The notes under the pieces: generated by a model
Told to the model about the DNA's origin: nothing
Databases searched by the model: none
What the model saw: the letters and a program-made list of their open reading frames with translations, nothing else
Shown here: positions 1 through 11,530 of the stretch, piece after piece
Layout: each line of letters begins with the position of its first letter
Numbering within the stretch: position 1 is the first letter of the stretch
From: Sebastes aleutianus
Taxonomy: Eukaryota > Chordata > Actinopteri > Perciformes > Sebastidae
Reading direction: 5' to 3'
NCBI GenBank assembly: GCA_916700875.1
Contig: CAKAKS010000062.1
Coordinates: 10,242,373-10,306,372 of the forward strand
Length of the DNA: 64,000 bases
Program-made: the position numbers and the translations under genes

Positions 1-948
1 AAATACATTTTAAATTGAAGCATGCAGTATGAGTAGGTGAAACAGATGGAATGACCTTAAAAAAAGACTTTGGTTGTGAAGCTTTTCAGAGCTGAACGCT
101 GTGGCAAATGCAAGCTCTCCCTAGTTGTGAAACACCTAAAAATGTGCTCAGAAGAACAAAAAAAAAAAAAACAGAAGATAAAGGAATGTAACAGCTGGAT
201 GTAACAAACTCTTCATTCAGTCATCATCTTCCACAACACCTTCATATTTTGTATATTTATCCAGTAGTGTCATTTGCCATTTGTTTGTTAAGCTGAGGAG
301 ACACTTAACATTTACTGCAAAATATCATTTTAGGTAGTTAAATAAATCCCTGTCCAAAATACGACAAGTTTGTGGCAAAGAAAGTAACAAAATAGAAATT
401 TTTAAAATCAAAGTGTAACTTCAACAATCCACAATATGCACATTAACACGCAGCCTGGACCCATTACGCTTCATTAAGAGCTAAGAAGGCACACCTCATA
501 AGCATATAAATCCTACTCCGTCACATTAAAACCCCTCTATAGCATTCAGATTAAAATAAACTTGCTTACTGTTAGTTGTGTCTCTCTCTCACGGTCATTA
601 AACAACAATGACCTTATGTGTGGAGGACACATCAAAAAGCAGAAAGTTGAGTCAAAAGTTGCTATGGTAAAATAATCACAAAGCTGTAGATGTGAGAGTG
701 TCCCAGGAAGAAAACGCCACCAAAAGAAAAAAACATACAGCATTATAGCAGCAATTTTCAGTAGTATACACCTTTGTGACGACAGTATTATCCATTTCAA
801 CTGCTATACTCCACTGCAAAGATCGCTGCTTGGTGAGTGCATTGACATTAAATGCAGTGAAGGAACAGTTATGATAGAAGGGTGGACTTCATTTCCACAA
901 GAAAAACACACACACACTCACACACACACACAAATAACACACTCACTC
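1..948. other. 3' flank of pick1, no gene seen
   Basis: This AT-rich stretch lies downstream of the pick1 stop codon and should contain its 3' untranslated region. A CA-rich microsatellite lies at about 906-938. I see no coding exon with splice sites and no clear polyadenylation signal that would fix the end of the transcript. Short open frames here have no recognisable content. Confidence 0.5.
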
Positions 949-3900
949 TCATTCATCATCGATCAGTTTCTCGGCGCCGTTCTCTGCTTGTCTCCCCGCG
1001 CTGCTCCCTCCTTCCTCTCCTCCTCCTCCCCCCTCTTCCTCCTCCTCCTCCTCCTCCTCATCTCCAGTGTAGGAGAAGGACTGGCTGCCGTAGTTGATCA
1101 TGGTGCGGGAGAGGTCCACTTCGATGGGGAAGACATCCGCCTCCTTCAGGACGGCGTAGCACTCGTCATAGTAATGGGACATGCCTGAGACGAAGCGCTG
1201 CAGCTGGAACACGATGTCCTGGACTGTAGGTGAAGAAGAGTAGGGAGATGAGTGGGGTATATATGTTAATAAACTCAGTGACGGCTAATTGAAGTCGCAC
1301 ATTGAAAAACATAAAGAAATGAAAGAATGTGAACAAAAACAAGAAAAGAGAAATAGACGAGGGCAACAGGTCACTGTGTGGTTTTCTGATCTGGTACTGA
1401 GAGACAGATTATATGAGATCAAATTGCTGAATGTCCGCACTTATCCTGAAATGGCTTCTATAGCTCTCCTCAGGCAGAGCTTATTATTGTATTACTTTTT
1501 TCTGCTCCATATATTTACATTTCTCTGCATTGTGCATTTTTGCAGACTAAATCCTGATAATGATTCAAAGGAAGGGCTGGTAGTGCTGTTAAAATACATT
1601 TGATGTTATATTAGTTGAAATTCTTATTACATCCCGACAGCAATCAATAAATCAAATGCTCTGACAAATACAAAAAAAATCTGTAATAAGCCGGTCCAAT
1701 CATTTAATTCCGCCTGAATGTAATGAATGGACAGGCTACCCGTCTACCTGCACGCTCTCTGCCCGTGCACTCATACGGGTCTTCCACAAGCTGTTACAGT
1801 AGCTTGACAGCTGTGAGTCCCAACAGTCGCCATGTTCGTTGTTTACGTTCACAATGATAATTTAGGGAAAGTGGCTTTGGAGGGAGGCCTGAAGGGACGG
1901 GCTGTCAGTGTTGCTGACTTGGCAACTTTCTCTCTAGATTTAGCGACGTTTGGAGCTAGTGCTGCTCCTTTAATTGGAAAAGAGTTGGCAACACTGGGCT
2001 GGCTTTTTAGGTTGGATCATTTTTAAAAATCTAGTGTACTCTTGCTAGTTTCTCAAGATCACCGACCCTGCCTTTTAATTTAATTCTAATCACAACTAAA
2101 GCGTCCAACATTATCTTAGCCAAAAGGAGGTTAGTATGATATTATCTCTATAATCACTGGTATATAGTGAAAATCTAACACTGTTAAAATATGCTTTACA
2201 TGAAAAGTTTTGAAACATTTCTAATTAAAACTGTGGACACTGAATACATATGCAACTTGTTAACCTCTCTCTCTGTCTTGTGTGGTATATATACTGTCTC
2301 ACACCTTCACCTCTTAAATCTTGTTTTAAATAACAGACAGCAATGTGAGCAAAAACCTGTTTTTGTGCTCCGACCTTTGACCTCATACATCCTGGCATGG
2401 CCAGGTGGTAGGGTTGTAACGGTATGAGATTTTCACGGCATTACACTATTTTTTATCATTATTATTATTTAATTATTATTATTATTATCAGTTATAATGG
2501 CCCTTAAAGGAATGAGAACAGAAATATTAAAAATAGAATTATAAACCTGATAAAAAAAAAAATAGCATGTAACTATAACATGTTATATAACTGAGGCATA
2601 TTAGTCTACATGTTAGCATTTCTATAGCATGTATTTAACTACTAAATAAAAAATAACATCAGCTGTGAGCTTTTAAAATAATGTCCTATGATTAATAACA
2701 ATTAACAGTCCCATTTGTGGTGGATAGAGAGAAACTGATCAGACAGATGTAATGACGGTGCTTCACCAGTGCCAGTTTACACCTCATAGAGTGAGTAATG
2801 GAAAAAAAAAAATAGCTATAAAAAACAACAACAGACCATGTTTCTGATCCAGCAGCTCTATCTTCTCCAGAACGTCCTTCCTCATTTTGGCGAAGCGGGC
2901 GCGAGCCTCCTGCCGACACCGCAGCACCAAACGGTACTCGTAGTTACCAGTGCTGACACGATACAGCGGCTCCCCCATGGCCTGTAAGACGAAGCACATT
3001 AAATCACTGCTTCAGATAATATGAGTACAAGAATCCTCCGAGAGAAGTGAAAAGCAACATGTTTTCCGTTGGCAACCTGTAAATCTCGTTTATATCGTGA
3101 AAATGGGAACTCACAATACTGCTGTATTCTTCATCATCCATTTCCTTCACCTTCAGGCAGTACGACTGAAAGACACAAGGAATTCATGCTGTTTCTCTGT
3201 TGACTTGTTTAGTATCAGTCAGATTTACAAGCGATGGCACTGTGCTGTACATCGCACTAAAGCCAAAGGCACAGAGTGCTGCTGCCTTACCAGATATTCA
3301 AACTTCACATCCAGGTACTTGCGGATGGTGAGCTTCGTGTCTGGTATGGCCTTGTGAAGGTACGTGTTCAGATCGTGGAGCATCTGCACGACAAGATAAG
3401 ATACGATATGATGAGGTTTGGTATGACGTCAGACAGACCGTGCAGTCATGTCACCAGATCCACACATGACAGATGCACAATAGACAGAGCAATAATCTTC
3501 ACAGATGTTCTTCTCTCTAATCTCAAACATGCACACACTGCAAGATTTTGAAAAGAATGGCGCATCACACACTACAGGATATTATTAAGTTTATCGTGCC
3601 AGAGGGAGCAACGCATCACCTCACGTGATCTCACGTGATATCGGGAAGCAGGTGTAAACAAAACGGTGACTGACGTGGTGCTACAGTTAGCTGTAGTAAT
3701 GCTTTGCAGTGAGAAAAAAACAAAAGCAGAAGGCTAAATGAGAAAATGGTTGGGGAGACGCGGGCTAGTCTTCAGCGTGAACTGGAGATGGGATTTTAAC
3801 TGTCAGTTTTAATATCTGTTCACAGCAGTATGCTAGCTAACGTCAGCCTCAAGGGCTAGAATGTTTACCGTTGCTTGGCAACACCGTCAGCTGCTCTCTC

Positions 3901-5431
3901 ATTGGATAATGTGGTCCCGCTCAGAAAGTACTGACATATTCATCCAGATTTTAACTCCTAACATGTTTGAAATTATCGGGGCTGCCTCGATGAGACTGTG
4001 AACAGTTTGGGAGGTTTAAGACTGGATCTGTAAATCCCTCAAATTACCCGATAATCTGGGCTGAACATCGGTATCGTTCAAGGTCCTGGACCGGATTTCC
4101 CCTCTGATTGTTGGGTGAATCGGAGATAAATTGGCCCAAATCTCCTGTAGTCTGAGCCTGGCTTTACAAACTTTCATGTTTTCTCTTTAAAAGGAACAAT
4201 ATGTAGCACCGACAGCTGTAGTCCAAATTCAAAACATTGGAGCCGTCGCCCGTCCGCTCCTCCGCTGTGACGGACGACAGCACACGTTTTCGCAGTTTTC
4301 GCACTTCTAGACACGACCGCGTTAGCCTCTGGCCAGCAGTAGTTGGAATCACTTCACCGGCTGTGTGTCTCAAATACTCGCTGCCTTGATAACCCAGCTG
4401 CACACGGACCACAGAGAGATGTGCCGAGGCTTTTCAGGTCGGGTAGAATCTAATGTTAACGTTATCTCTGTTTATCCAGTTCATTTGCTTGCTTCCATGG
4501 CTACAGAAGGCTGTGTTTGCGTGTCAATTTGTTTCATATGTGGCAGTGGGGTGTTGAAATGGGCAGCGGACGGGATCACACCGGCCAAAACAAAAACAGA
4601 CATTCCGGACCGGAGTGGAAATTTCAAAGGAGAACATACTGGCTGTAGCATTGTTGTCAGAGAAGCCAGTATTTCAATTAAGCATGTTTCCTTCATCTTT
4701 GATGCCATATTATGGTCATTTTATGATTTATTACAGTACATACATTACATATTGGTCGTTTAAGAGGTCTGAGTGTTCTCAATGCTTCAAAGCCAAACTT
4801 GAATCTGTACTCACAGGCTTGATGGTCTTTAGCAGCTGAATACCGTATTTCTCAATGTTGCGGTGAGCATCGGCAAACTTCACAAAAGCCTCGCTGGCTG
4901 CAGCCTGGGGCTCTCGCACCCCGATGACGGAAAAAACATCCCCGAAAGCTGGAGGGGAAGATTTTCAAATCAGATACATTAGAAACTAAAGCTGAGATAA
5001 ATTGACATCTATTAAGATGATCTGTCTTGTGTTTTTCTTCTTTGCTAGTCAATTTCAAAAAGGTAAAAAAAGCAAATTTCTGATTTTGATCACAATAACT
5101 CACCTCTGTGAGTTTGAGAAAGCTCAAAGAAAGCTCTGAGCAACCTCTTGGTGTGCTCCATCAGCCCTACAAGCAAACAGAATAAAGAGACAATGGTTTG
5201 AACAAACAGCAACAGGTGAATCTTTACAGTAATGTTACCTTATTTATCACTCTAAACTGCAACACTTTAGGTTACAGAGGGCCAGTTTTATAATTTGATT
5301 ATTCTTTACCTTTGTAGAGCTCTGCTGTTTTCTCCAGCTCCTCCAGTCTTTTGACCAGTCCGTCTGTCAAAGTAAAATGAATCCATGCGAGTTGAGCTTT
5401 CTATAAATTCACTAATAAAATCAGAATGCTC

Positions 5432-5493
<62 letters not shown>

Positions 5494-8400
5494 CTCACCG
5501 TTGCATAGAATAGCTCTACTGAGTCCAAGAGCATCTGCTGTGCCGGAGCTCATATTCTCTACCAGGCGATGTTTGACTTTTTTCAGCACTGAAACACACA
5601 ACATACTGTATGTGTTTAATGCACACACACACATACATACAGCACTGGAAAAAATCCCTGTAATACAAACAAACAATGAATCAAGACTAATAGTGAGTGT
5701 GTGTGTGTGTGAAGTGGAGGTGTTACCTATATCCAGAGACTTCCCCTGTTTGGGGTCGGCCTGCAGTTTGTTGTAGTGGATTACTGCCTCTCCCTGTCAA
5801 AACATAAATCAAGAGATACACAGTTGAATCAACAACAGCAAATAAACTGTATACATTTAAAAGTAGACCATCGCAAACTGTCCAATTCTGAATGGTACTC
5901 GTGGTGTTTTGCTCTGCGCCCACTTCACTTGCTACCTGGTTGAATCTGGAGACTCGTGTGTTATGGCGCCCCATAGAGTGGAATGAGGAATGAGTCCTAA
6001 AACCTGGAAATGAGTTCGCATTTTAGCACTTCCAGTTCCTTCGTCTGGAAGTCAATTGGTTTTTAGTTAGATGCCTAAAATGAGGTCTGTGGTTAACACA
6101 AGCTTAACCTCTTAAGCCCTAGGGTGCTGGAAGGTGTGGTTTGCCTAGACAGATATACCCAAAATAATTCAAGAATAGCTCCACAACTAGCAGGTCTATA
6201 TGCATGATCTTGGTCTCTATGGATCGGTAAGACCTCAGAGAGTTAGTCGCCAGTGTAAGTACCATTGTAACTGTTACTATGCCTGAGTAAATTGTGATGA
6301 ACCAAAGGAAAAATTTACATTTTTATCCTCGCCTAAAATGTTTTCTAGATTAGACAGTGGATAACATCTTTATAGCAATAATGCCGTGAACAGAGATGCC
6401 ACTGAATTCATTCAGCAACTCCTTGACTGCAACTGTGCCAAAGCAGATATAGATAACATAAAGCACATCGATTCTACAAAGGTTTTAGTGAGGATAGGAC
6501 CAGGCGGACTCTCCATTTGGACACTCGGATACCCAAAGTGTGCCAAATGGGTTTTCTACCTCTTGAAAGGGAATCTGGCTCTAAAATACTCCTGATATCC
6601 ACTACAGGAGGCTATGTGCACACAATGGAGCCTTTGGTCATGACATTTACCCTGTGCATCATCAGATTCTACCATTGTGCACAGTATAAAATCCATAAAA
6701 AAACAACTAAATTGTATAATTTTGACTCCAAATGGAGTAGTTTTATTATAATAATGAAATGTGATCAAGTAAAACGTAGACAATAACAAATAAGATCAAT
6801 AACAATGGTAATAAGATAACAAAAATAATCCAAAGTCAAGTATAAACATTAAATATAAAAATGCTCAAAAATACTATAAAGTAAAAATACAATTTCTCGT
6901 GCATTTATTTTGTAACTCAAATATTGAAATCATTGCCAAACAAACATTGTTTGGATAAAATACACCCGGAGTGTTGTTTTAGTAGCGTTAAGGCCTCGTC
7001 TTTTAGAAACAATTCTGAGAAAAGACCACCGCAGCATTTTATGAAGTTTTTAAAGGCAGTGTTTTAACACACAGCTCAGGTAAAAGAGGGTCACGTTTTG
7101 TTCTACAATATAAAAGACATCAATAAATATCCCACTCATGAATTTTGAAGCCTTTATGTGTCTTAAAAAAGGCTGTTGTTAAAAAGTGTCATAATGAGAC
7201 TACTAAACGTCATCATGCCGACTCGTCTGCCTTTACAGCCGCGTTGTGTATATACTCATGCTCATGCAACTGTGATGCCAAAAACGTTTAACTGTCTTTT
7301 CCTGCTATGTTTTCATGCACTTTGCTTGCTTGTTTACTCATTCAGAATATTACACAATAGAAACGGTGGTATTTCACTCAGCCTTATGTCACATCTGTAA
7401 CTGTAATGGTGCTTCCCCTATACAAACTTTAAATAAATAATTGATCACAAAAAAGTAGATCATCTCTAGAAAACAAATCCTATCTTCCATTAATTTTATT
7501 TGATAAAAATCTATAAATTCTTTAAATACAATGTGTTATCCTATTACATGTGGTAAAATTTAAAACTTTTCCAGCTTCACGGTGCCGAGTGCGAAACTCA
7601 CGTGCACATTCATTTGCGCTGAATGGGTAACAGCAACCCCATCTAATCCTTTAAATCCCACATTGCACCCCGCCTTTAATCCATCACACAGGAAGTCATG
7701 GAATTTTCTGGGTGCGAACAATGGATGCCAAAAACAACACAGCCACTCTGCACTGGTGACGTTATGCTATGGGCTATTGTCCAGACTTCTTTAGTACAGC
7801 TGAGCAAGCCAGTAAAGTCCCTCTTCTCCACAGTCCGATGGTGGGTTTGCACCCATAATTAGTAATAACTGTTGGACTATTCACTGATTAATCTGCAGCC
7901 CCGGCGGGACACAGAAATGTGAGTAATGTTTTATTCCTTTTGCATGTTTCTATTCATGTGCTTAATTTCTTTTTTGAATGCATTAAAAGACACTCATCAT
8001 TTGTGGTGTGGAGTTTAGTTGGTGTAACTATTAATTGTCAGGCGAGGAGGACATACTGGGAGGTTTTCTGAATATAAAAGAACATTCAAAGAAAGACTGA
8101 TTTCCCGCCTGAGTGAACGATGAGGCAAAAACAAACCCACCAGTCACAAAACAAAGTTATCTGCATTTAGCCGGAGGTTGGGTTTTATTTTTCTGTCTTA
8201 GTCATCAACTACTTTAATCGCTAACAGAGAAAACTGAATAGAATTGGTCCAACTATATACTGTGCATCCACAGGATTGTAGAAGAGGTTAGTAATAAGCC
8301 ATCTGAGTATACCCTGGTGTTGTTCAGGACTGTAAATGACTCTGGACTGTGATTCCATTCCCAGTATTTGTGTACCTGTACAGCTTGAATCATCTTGGCC

Positions 8401-9394
8401 ACCTCCACTTTGGTCTTTCCCTTCACTGGTTTTCCATTCACGCCTGTAATTTCATCACCTGCTGCCAGTGTGCCATCCAGAGCTGCTGGGGTGTTATCAA
8501 AGACCTGTGAACGAGCAGAAACCACATTAAAAAAGGTACCAATGACACAGATGTTTTCTTACATTTTATACTTGACAGAAATGTCCTGTGATAGATTCAT
8601 AAACACGGTTACAATCATATGTTCTGCACCTACCTGGACAATGTAGAGACAAGGACAATACTGTGCCCCACCACCAATGCTGATCCCTATAAGATTATTA
8701 GCGTCTTTCTTCAGACACACGGTACCAGGTACTGTTGGTATCCCCCTGTAGAGGAGAAAACATGATACATTGAGAATTGTAGCATTTAGTTGACACTGTA
8801 TTTGCAAAATCTTCGTAAGTACAGCATTATAGTATAAAGCTCTTCAAGTTTATGAATCGAGGTGATTCGGGCATCTGATCAGGATGCAACCCGGACGCCT
8901 CCCTTTGGATGTTTTCCGGGCATGGCCACCTGGTAAGAGGCCCCGGGGTGGACCCAGAACACGCTGGAGAGATTAAATATCTCGTCTAGCCTGGGAATGC
9001 CTCGGGGTCCCCCAGGAAGAGCTGGAAAACGTTGCTGGGGACAAGGGCGTCTGGAATTCCCTGCTAAGCATGCTGCCCCCACAACCCGGCCCCGGATAAG
9101 CGGAAGAAAATGGATGGATGGATGGATGGAGGGATAGTTCAATGAGGAGAGGAATGAGGGCAAAGGTCATATCAACATTTATAAGCTCACACTGTCAGCT
9201 ACTGTTATACGGGTTCAGTAATATCTCAGTCCCAACATGGTTCGATTTGTCAGTGTATGTGGTCCCATGTACAAACTGAAGATTTAAAAATACTGTTAAA
9301 CACACTGAAGCACATAACTGATCATAAAAAGGAAAAACCTAATTGTGACTCACAGTTTGTCCTCCTCCAATTCATAGTCCATGTCAGTGAACAT
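949..9394 (-). CDS. pick1: PICK1, PDZ and BAR domain scaffold protein (12 coding exons)
   Basis: PICK1 binds C-terminal tails of receptors and kinases (AMPA receptor GluA2, PKC-alpha) through a PDZ domain and bends membranes through a BAR domain. Coding exons on the minus strand, 5' to 3': 9394-9354, 8745-8634, 8504-8376, 5793-5727, 5588-5499, 5363-5310, 5166-5104, 4948-4815, 3383-3291, 3165-3115, 2981-2837, 1223-949. All have GT-AG borders with matching phases and sum to 1254 nt (417 residues plus stop), close to the mammalian length of about 415. The PDZ domain (about residues 20-105) shows the KKD and LIGISIGGG carboxylate-binding loop. The BAR domain (about 145-355) includes VENMSSGTADALGLSRA and GEPLYRVSTGNYEYR. 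The C terminus is a run of Glu and Gly. The start is the first ATG after a good acceptor at 9419, giving MFTDMDYELEEDK, as in other vertebrates. No defect was seen. Confidence 0.96.
1020..1061 (-). repeat. Purine-run microsatellite coding the acidic tail of PICK1
   Basis: A GAG/GAA/GGA run on the minus strand encodes nine consecutive Glu followed by Gly-rich sequence near the PICK1 C terminus. An acidic C-terminal stretch is a known feature of the family, so the simple repeat is coding here and likely to vary in length. Confidence 0.8.
1224..2836 (-). other. pick1 last intron
   Basis: This is the intron between coding exons 11 and 12 of pick1. It is AT-rich with short ATT runs at about 2455-2490. 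No exon or recognisable transposon coding remnant was found in it. Confidence 0.6.
3384..4814. other. pick1 intron 8 with interspersed-repeat remnants
   Basis: The intron between coding exons 8 and 9. At 4141-4165 it contains CTCCTGTAGTCTGAGCC, the same motif found as an arm of the inverted repeat at 31716-31751 and 57471-57506, so part of this intron is a dispersed repeat. From about 4190 the sequence has the look of another dispersed fish repeat. No coding exon seen. Confidence 0.45.
5431..5493. repeat. (ATA)n trinucleotide microsatellite
   Basis: About 21 uninterrupted ATA/AAT units lie directly after the donor of pick1 coding exon 5, starting only about 6 nt from the splice site. This explains the poly-Ile open frames on both strands, which are not genes. 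Confidence 0.95.
5794..8375. other. pick1 large intron with dispersed-repeat pieces
   Basis: The intron between coding exons 3 and 4. Pieces at about 5960-6090 and 7020-7280 resemble the central part of the foldback element at 26365-26640 and 45480-45800 (shared wording such as GAATGAGTCCTAAAACC, TTTGAAGCCTTTATGTGTCTTA and CTACTAAACGTCATCATGCC-like text). The repeat family is therefore present here as well. No exon seen. Confidence 0.5.
8873..9145 (+). mobile_element. Truncated non-LTR retrotransposon 3' end with GGATGG tail
   Basis: A GC-rich stretch unlike its surroundings ends in AAGCGGAAGAAAATGGATGG repeats. A short terminal GGAT tandem tail after AAGCGGAAGAA is the usual 3' end of a very common fish LINE family. 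It lies in a pick1 intron. Family name not assigned with certainty. Confidence 0.7.
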
Positions 9395-10125
9395 AGAAGG
9401 ACAGTTTCACTCCCGTCCCTGACAAAACCTGTGAGGGATTACAACAAAAAAAACATTACCCTAAATATTGTGTGACTGTAGCTGAAATTTGATAAAGTGA
9501 GGACAGAAATATCAAGACAGCTTTTTCTGACAGTTTGAGCAGCTCTGTCAGTATGGGGCTACCAATGCAATAAAACGTGATATAAAGTGAGCTCATTCTG
9601 GTGGGAAATACAATATAATGTATATATCAAATGGAATTACGCTCAAAATAAAGCAGGACACTGACAAGCTTTGCAGCTCATTAAATTCACAGAGAACAGT
9701 TGTTCTAATGATCCCTGGGGTAGCAGACAGACATTTGTGTACTAAAAACCCTACAGACTCACGCAGTCGCACACGTGGAACAAACAGATAAGACAAAACA
9801 TTGCAGCAACATGTTGAACAACCACTCCAACATACACAAAAAAGCTGGTATTAGAATAGCTGGTGTTCATATGCATTTACACCCTTTCCCTAATCCCATT
9901 GATGTCAGTGCTGTGCAGGCAGAGAGAAGACGCTAGCTGCTGCAGCAGCTGGACAAACAGCTGGTAACTTTCAGTGCATGTTAACTACCTTATTTTGACA
10001 GATAAATGAGTGAATGCATGACAGTGACAGTTGAACTACATAAAACGACTTATGAGATTAAAAACATCGACAGGTAATATTCATTTTGTCCTGACTGAGG
10101 CCAACGGTAAGAAAACTGCTTGCTA

Positions 10126-10725
10126 ACGATGGCTACTGTAACGATGGCTGCTGTAACGATAGCTGCTGTAACGATGGCTACTGTAACGATGGCTACTGTA
10201 ACGTTAGCTGCTGTAACGATGGCTGCTGTAACGATGGCTACTGTAACGATGGCTACTGTAACGATGGCTACTGTAACGTTAGCTGCTGTAACGCTGGCTG
10301 CTGTAACGATGGCTACTGTAACGATGGCTGCTGTAACGTTGGCTACTGTAACGATGGCTACTGTAACGATGGCTGCTGTAACGATGGCTACTGTAACGAT
10401 GGCTACTGTAACGATGGCTACTGTAACGTTAGCTGCTGTAACGATGGCTACTGTAACGTTAGCTGCTGTAACGTTGGCTACTGTAACGTTGGCTACTGTA
10501 ACGTTGGCTACTGTAACGTTAGCTACTGTAACGACGGCTACTGTAACTTTAGCTGCTGTAACTTTGGCTACTGTAACGATGGCTACTGTAACGTTGGCTA
10601 CTGTAACGTTAGCTGCTGTAACGATGGCTACTGTAACGTTGGCTACTGTAACGTTATCTACTGTAACGATGGCTACTGTAACGATGGCTACTGTAACGAT
10701 GGCTACTGTAACGTTAGCCGCTATT
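10126..10725. repeat. Minisatellite, 40 units of 15 bp
   Basis: The unit is ACGATGGCTACTGTA with variants ACGTTAGCTGCTGTA, ACGTTGGCTACTGTA and a few others. Forty units run in perfect 15-bp register; the last one is degenerate. Variation concentrates at unit positions 4-6 and 10-11. The period is a multiple of three and some frames have no stop, which produces long open frames on both strands (Val-Thr-Met-Ala-Thr on plus, Val-Ala-Ile-Val-Thr on minus). These are repeat artefacts. The array probably lies in intron 1 of pick1. Confidence 0.95.
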
Positions 10726-10785
10726 AACAGGTGGAATAACACATTTCTCTTGTTCAGGAACGTTAAAACGCCGTAAACGACTTAC

Positions 10786-10960
10786 CTTTATTATACTTTG
10801 CACCAGTTTCTCACTCAGATGTGTCTTAGCATGCATAAAAAGCACAATATCTTTATAAAATCGCTAGGATTAGTCGCAATGATCTTAATTTCTGGATCCA
10901 CTGACAAGCTCCTATGTTTACTTTCCTTCGTCACTTCCGGGCAACGAAGCGGAAGTTCTT
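10786..10960 (-). promoter_or_regulatory. pick1: Probable first (noncoding) exon and promoter of pick1
   Basis: On the minus strand a strong splice donor (AAAG followed by GTAAGT) ends a possible exon at 10786. The acceptor that would receive it precedes the ATG exon at 9418/9419. Upstream, at about 10931-10956, the DNA carries two ETS-type cores in opposite orientation (CTTCCGG and GCGGAAG), common in TATA-less housekeeping promoters. The 3' tail of a LINE fragment abuts this stretch. This is inferred from splice signals only; the transcription start is not determined. Confidence 0.4.
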
Positions 10961-11530
10961 CTTCTTCTGCTTCTTTGAGGTTTATTGGCGGTTGACAAAC
11001 AATGATTTGGTGCATTACCGCCACCAGCTGGTCTGGAGTGTGGATCATTCTGGCTAATAATTACCTTATCCCAAAAAAATAAATAAAATAAAAATAACAT
11101 CAAAAGAAAAATAGAAGAAAAAGAAAACAAACAACCTCATATTTTTCCAATCATATTAATTTGTCTAAGATACTGAAATAATGTTCTATAACACTCATTT
11201 AGTGAGTCCTTTTGTAGAATATCTATTAAATCAAAGTGTACTTTAATCTCTTTGAGGCCTTGACTCAAATGCCTTCTTTCTTCCTCATATCTCTCACAAT
11301 GCAACATTACATGCTCCACCGTTTCCTCTTATCCACAGTAATTACATCTACCTGTGTCATATTTACCTATTTTAAATAGTGTGCTGTTTAGTCCAGTGTG
11401 TCCAAATCTAAGTCTTGATATGATTGTCTCATCTCTCCTGTTCCTTCCCACACACCTCATTTCTCCCACTTTCCTTTGAACTCTGTAAAACCACCTTCCT
11501 TTCCTCTCTTCCTCCCATTGCATCTGCCAC
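10957..11530 (-). mobile_element. 3' fragment of an I-type LINE
   Basis: Read on the minus strand, two adjacent frames give RLRFGHTGLNSTLFKIGKY, then CNYCG, then a stop, then EETVEHVMLHCERYEEER. This is the C-terminal Cys/His zinc-binding end of a LINE ORF2 as found in I/Nimb-type elements. The 3' tail is GAAGAAGAAG at about 10957-10966, preceded by a segment common to fish copies of this element. It is broken by a stop at about 11335 and truncated at the 5' side near 11530. Confidence 0.75.

Noticed and set aside
906..938. CRISPR-like or tRNA features
   Set aside because: The short regular repeats are simple dinucleotide runs; no spacer structure, tRNA or rRNA sequence was recognised anywhere in the window, and the DNA is plainly eukaryotic.
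5401..5776. Poly-Ile open frames on both strands
   Set aside because: They are the ATA microsatellite joined to a pick1 exon or its antisense.
10050..10776. Long open frames on both strands (218 and 230 codons) of Val/Thr/Ala repeats
   Set aside because: They are products of the 15-bp minisatellite; no splice context, no known domain, and both strands are open for the same arithmetic reason.
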